Both the position numbers and the translations under genes were made by a program. Positions 60,875 through 64,000 of a stretch of DNA of 64,000 nt are shown piece by piece. Origin of the DNA: Petropleomorpha daqingensis (lineage in GTDB: Bacteria > Actinomycetota > Actinomycetes > Mycobacteriales > Geodermatophilaceae); NCBI RefSeq assembly GCF_013408985.1, contig NZ_JACBZT010000001.1, forward strand, positions 2,728,001 to 2,792,000, in the 5' to 3' direction. The notes beneath the pieces were generated by a model. That model worked only from the letters and a program-made list of their open reading frames with translations. It searched no databases and was not told the origin of the DNA. Every line of letters starts with the position of its first letter. Positions within the stretch are counted from its first letter, which is position 1.

Positions 60875-62620
60875 GTGTGGGACAAGGCCGAGCTGGCGGA
60901 GGCGATCGCCGCGCACCGGCTCGCGGCGGCGGAAGCGCTCGCCCGGGTCCAGCTCGGCCGCCACCCGCCGGACACCCCGGAGACCTTCGCGGCCGCTGCC
61001 GCGGTGCTGCGGCAGCCGCCGGAGGAGATCTGGGTCGACCAGCTCGAGCGCCTGGGCCTGCTCGACGCGTTCGGCGCCGCCCTGCTGGCGCAGGGGGTCG
61101 GGTCGCAGCCGCCGCCGTTCGCCGACGCGGTCGATGCCGCGAAGCTCGCCGTGTTCACCCCCCGGGCGCTCGCGTTCCGCTGCCGGGTGCGGGTCAACGA
61201 CCAGATCACCGGCAGCGGCTGCCTGATCGGCCCGAGCCTGGTGCTCACCGCGTGGCACGTCGTCGCCGTCGGCGCGCCCGGCGGCCCGCAGGAGCCGGCC
61301 CCGCGGATCCGGGTGGTGCTCTCCGACAGCAGCGAGCAGGACGTCGAGGTCCCGCCGCGCTTCGCCTCGCTGTGCGGGGACGAGGAGTGGACCGGCAGCG
61401 CGCCGCGGGCCGACGCCGAGGTCGAGGGCCGCAACGACGTCGCCGTCCTGGTCATGCGGCGGCCGGCGGCCGCCCACCTCGGCCACGCCGGGCTGCCGGC
61501 GACGGCGGAGCGGACCGCCTCGCGCAGCGTCGTCGTCCTGGTCCACTACCCGGAGGGGCAGGACAGGGGTTTCGGCACGGGCCGGCTGTCCAAGATCCGC
61601 AACGTCACCGCCCGCTGGCGGCACGACATCACGACCGCGGCCGGCTCCTCCGGCGGCCCGTGCTTCGACCGCGAGCTGGAGATGGCCGGCCTGCACCAGG
61701 GCAAGTGGCAGGGCGGCGGCCGGCTGGTGCCGATCGGGCGCTTCCTCTCCGACCTCGAGCCGCTGGTCGCCGACGACGTCGCCCCGACCACCCTGTGGTC
61801 GCTGGACGGCTCCGACGCGGCGCTGGTCATCGGCCGCGACCTGTTCTTCCAGGCCGTGGCCGCCGCCGGCCCCGACAGCCGCGTCCGGGGGCTGCGGATC
61901 AAGCGCAACGACCCGGCCGGGCCGACCACCGGGCTGGCGTTCTCCGCCGAGATGCTGGGCCGCGTCCTGCAGCGGCGGGGACCCGAGCACACCGTGGTGC
62001 GGGTCGGGTTCGACCGGCTCGTCGCCGACCTGGTGGACGACGTGCGGGAGCGGGTGATCGCGGCCGGGCTGCCGCTGCCCGAGATCGCCCCCGCCCCCGC
62101 GGTCGCCCCCGGCGCGGCGCCCCCGGAGGCGGCCGCCCGCGACCGCGCCGCGCTGCTCGCCGTCGCCGTCGACGCGGCCGCCGCGCAGGCCGGCCGCACG
62201 GTGTGGTTCTTCTTCGACAACCCGTCGGTCGCGCTCTCCGAGGCGGCCCGGCTGGCGCTCGACGGGTTCGTCGCCGCGGCGCTGCGCCGGCCGCGGCTGC
62301 GACTGGTCGTCGCCGGCTTCGAGACGGTCGCGCTGCCGGGGCAGGAGTTCCCCGCGCCGCCGGCTGCCGGGGCCGGGCCGCCCGGGCTGGTGGTCGAGTT
62401 CCTCGGCGGGTTCCGGCGCTCGGACGTCGTCGACGTCCTGACCCGCGCCGCCGAGGACCTGCTCGGTGCGCCCGCGAACCCCCCGGTGGTCGAGGCCTTC
62501 GCCGACGTCGCGCTGCAGGGGCTGGCCTCGTTCAACGGGCTCTACGCCGCCGAGGACCTCCCGACCGTCGCCGAGCGGGTGCGGCCGGCGCTCGACACGT
62601 GGCGGGAGGACGGACGATGA
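60875..62620 (+). CDS. trypsin-like serine protease with N-terminal helical adaptor-like region
   Basis: The 581-residue protein starts at GTG 60875. Residues 1-80 are a helical region (AELAEAIAAHRLAAAEALARV, WVDQLERLGLLDAFGAAL) like effector-associated adaptor domains. Residues 100-285 are a trypsin-like domain with a complete triad: His128 (LTAWHVV), Asp188 (RNDVAVLVM) and Ser259 (AAGSSGGPCF). The second half (about 290-581) is of uncertain fold with a DNPSVALSEAARLALDGF segment. There is no signal peptide, so the protease is cytoplasmic. The stop overlaps the STAND ATPase start (ATGA). Trypsin-STAND pairs are known in counter-invader systems. Confidence 0.83.
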   Translation: MWDKAELAEAIAAHRLAAAEALARVQLGRHPPDTPETFAAAAAVLRQPPEEIWVDQLERLGLLDAFGAALLAQGVGSQPPPFADAVDAAKLAVFTPRALAFRCRVRVNDQITGSGCLIGPSLVLTAWHVVAVGAPGGPQEPAPRIRVVLSDSSEQDVEVPPRFASLCGDEEWTGSAPRADAEVEGRNDVAVLVMRRPAAAHLGHAGLPATAERTASRSVVVLVHYPEGQDRGFGTGRLSKIRNVTARWRHDITTAAGSSGGPCFDRELEMAGLHQGKWQGGGRLVPIGRFLSDLEPLVADDVAPTTLWSLDGSDAALVIGRDLFFQAVAAAGPDSRVRGLRIKRNDPAGPTTGLAFSAEMLGRVLQRRGPEHTVVRVGFDRLVADLVDDVRERVIAAGLPLPEIAPAPAVAPGAAPPEAAARDRAALLAVAVDAAAAQAGRTVWFFFDNPSVALSEAARLALDGFVAAALRRPRLRLVVAGFETVALPGQEFPAPPAAGAGPPGLVVEFLGGFRRSDVVDVLTRAAEDLLGAPANPPVVEAFADVALQGLASFNGLYAAEDLPTVAERVRPALDTWREDGR

Positions 62621-64000
62621 CCCAGGTCGCACCAGAGGAGGTCCGCACGCTGCGCGAGTTCGCGGCGCTGTCGGGGGTGTTCGACCCGGGCCAGGCGCTG
62701 CGCGCGGCCGCGGGCACCGCCGAGCCCACCCACGTGGTCGCCCTCGCCGCCGAGCTCGCCGCGTGCTGCGACACCCGGCAGGGCGGCGAGCGCACTGGCT
62801 GGCTGATGCGCGGTCCCGAGCGGCGCTGGGAGCTCGGTGCCGTCGCCGACCGCCGGGGCATCCGCGCGGCGGTGCAGTGGCGGCGCGGCGTGGGCCCGGC
62901 CGACGACGAGACGCAGGACCTGCTCGACGCGCTGCTCGGGACCGGCTCGTTCACCCCGGAGGGCATCGACGCCGCCCTGGTCGACAGCGAGTGCACGGCG
63001 CTGGAGCGGATCGCCGTGGCCCTCGACCGCGCCGGCCCGCACTCCCCGGCCCGCGACCGGCTGGACGACGTCCGCTCCGAGCTCACCCGCCGGGAGTGCC
63101 GCGACGACGCGCTGCTGGCCGCCGGGTTCGTCGGGCGCACCGCGGAGCTGGCCGGCATCGCCGAGTGGCTGACCGCACCCGCGGTGACCCCGCCGGTCCG
63201 CGCGCTGTTCGTCGGGGGGACGCCCGGGATCGGCAAGTCCACGCTGCTGGAGGAGGCGGTCCGCGTCGCCCGCGCCGGTCCGGCGCGGTGGCTGGTCGTC
63301 CGGCTCGACTTCGACCGCCGCGGGCTGGACGTGCAGGACCTCACCGGCCTGACCGTCGAGCTGGCCCGGCAGCTCGACGCCGAGCTCGGCAGCGGGGCGC
63401 ACGGGCTCCGCGAGGCGCGGCTGACCGCGTCCGGGTCGCCGCAGGACGGCTCGCCGGCGCTCAAGGGCGAGACCCGTGAGCGGCTGCCGGTGGACCTCGT
63501 GCGGCTCGCGGCCGAGCAGCTGCGGACCGCCGGAGGGCAGCTGCTCGTCGTGCTCGACACCCTCGAGGTGCTGCGCGCCCGGGGTGAGACCCATCCGGGG
63601 CGGCTGTTCGAGTGGCTCGACCAGCTGGTGGGACTGGGCCTGGCGCCGGTCGCCGTCCTCGCCGCCGGCCGGGGGGACGCCCTCGACAGCGCCGCCGACC
63701 GGGTCGGCCGGCGGATCGACCTCGCCGGCCTCGACGACGTCACCGCCGACCAGCTGCTGGCCGCGCTCGACGTCCCGGAATCCGCCCGTCCCGCCGTCCG
63801 GGCGACCGCGCGGGGCAACCCGCTGGTGCTGCGGCTGGCCGCCGACGTGGCGCGCTCGGCCGGTACCCGCGCCCTGACCCGCGCGCGGCAGCAGGACGAC
63901 GGCGTCGCGGCGGCGTTCCTCTACCGGGTGCTGCTCTCGCGCATCCCCGACGACGCGTTGCGCCGGCTGGCCTCCCCGGGGCTGGTCGTCCGCCGGCTGG
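62617..64000 (+). CDS. STAND/AAA-type ATPase (3' end cut off)
   Basis: At least 461 residues are visible. Residues 1-110 form a helical region, 110-165 another like the adaptor regions of conflict proteins (TPEGIDAALVDSECTALERI), and an ATPase follows. It has VGRTAELAGIAEWL, Walker A GGTPGIGKSTLLE (200-212), Walker B LLVVLDTLEVL and ARGNPLVLRLAADVA, a GxP-like motif of the NACHT/STAND type. The C-terminal sensor part lies beyond the window. The ATG overlaps the protease stop. It is probably the sensor or switch that triggers the protease or hydrolase. Confidence 0.82.
   Translation, partial: MTQVAPEEVRTLREFAALSGVFDPGQALRAAAGTAEPTHVVALAAELAACCDTRQGGERTGWLMRGPERRWELGAVADRRGIRAAVQWRRGVGPADDETQDLLDALLGTGSFTPEGIDAALVDSECTALERIAVALDRAGPHSPARDRLDDVRSELTRRECRDDALLAAGFVGRTAELAGIAEWLTAPAVTPPVRALFVGGTPGIGKSTLLEEAVRVARAGPARWLVVRLDFDRRGLDVQDLTGLTVELARQLDAELGSGAHGLREARLTASGSPQDGSPALKGETRERLPVDLVRLAAEQLRTAGGQLLVVLDTLEVLRARGETHPGRLFEWLDQLVGLGLAPVAVLAAGRGDALDSAADRVGRRIDLAGLDDVTADQLLAALDVPESARPAVRATARGNPLVLRLAADVARSAGTRALTRARQQDDGVAAAFLYRVLLSRIPDDALRRLASPGLVVRRL

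Overview
The window is very GC-rich DNA with strongly GC-biased third codon positions, frequent GTG starts, many ATGA/GTGA stop-start overlaps and several leaderless promoters. This is typical of a high-GC actinobacterium. A flagellin gene together with Ser/Thr kinase, LytR-CpsA-Psr, DivIVA-like and KatG genes would fit a motile Geodermatophilaceae-type organism (Blastococcus, Geodermatophilus, Modestobacter). That placement is inference; there is no rRNA, tRNA, CRISPR array or intact insertion sequence in the window.

Left part (1-13.1 kb): an Ada/AlkA repair-regulator fusion, an ABC-2 exporter translationally coupled to a NarL-type two-component system, a membrane Ser/Thr kinase, an LCP cell-wall ligase interrupted by an in-frame amber codon, a class A penicillin-binding protein, a cation/proton antiporter, an isochorismatase-like protein without the usual cysteine, and the GTPase YchF. 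Middle-left (13.1-23.4 kb): small metabolic enzymes (FAD monooxygenase with SnoaL partner, VOC proteins, RidA, hydrolase, SDR), a large LuxR-type ATPase regulator, and an ECF41 sigma factor coupled to its AhpD-like partner with a recognisable ECF41 promoter.

Central accessory part (23.4-34.7 kb): two unusual systems. The first is a 1139-residue protein joining an indoleamine 2,3-dioxygenase-like heme domain, an NADPH/FAD reductase module and a cytochrome b5 domain. This would be a self-contained electron chain to a heme dioxygenase. The second is a tightly coupled operon resembling bacillithiol synthesis: BshA-like glycosyltransferase, divergent BshC-like protein and BshB1-like deacetylase. 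It is preceded by a PIG-L protein carrying a C-terminal cyclic-nucleotide-binding domain and followed by an FHA-adenylate cyclase. Actinobacteria normally make mycothiol, so this needs explaining.

Right part (34.7-59.7 kb): a second large LuxR regulator, a methyltransferase, a cysteine-desulfurase-like enzyme, katG behind a degenerate furA remnant, flagellin, an extra ClpP, a PV/GS-repeat surface protein, a four-gene MacB/FtsX-type ABC exporter operon, and a truncated-haemoglobin / flavohaemoglobin / DivIVA-like operon. The window ends (59.9-64 kb) in an operon of an alpha/beta hydrolase, a trypsin-like protease and a STAND ATPase. It looks like a conflict or defence module and runs off the edge.

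Three families of long palindromes (A: 8.0 and 27.4 kb; B: 11.9 and 59.7 kb; C: 34.6 kb) sit just after stop codons. They look like dispersed REP-like elements that may act as terminators.
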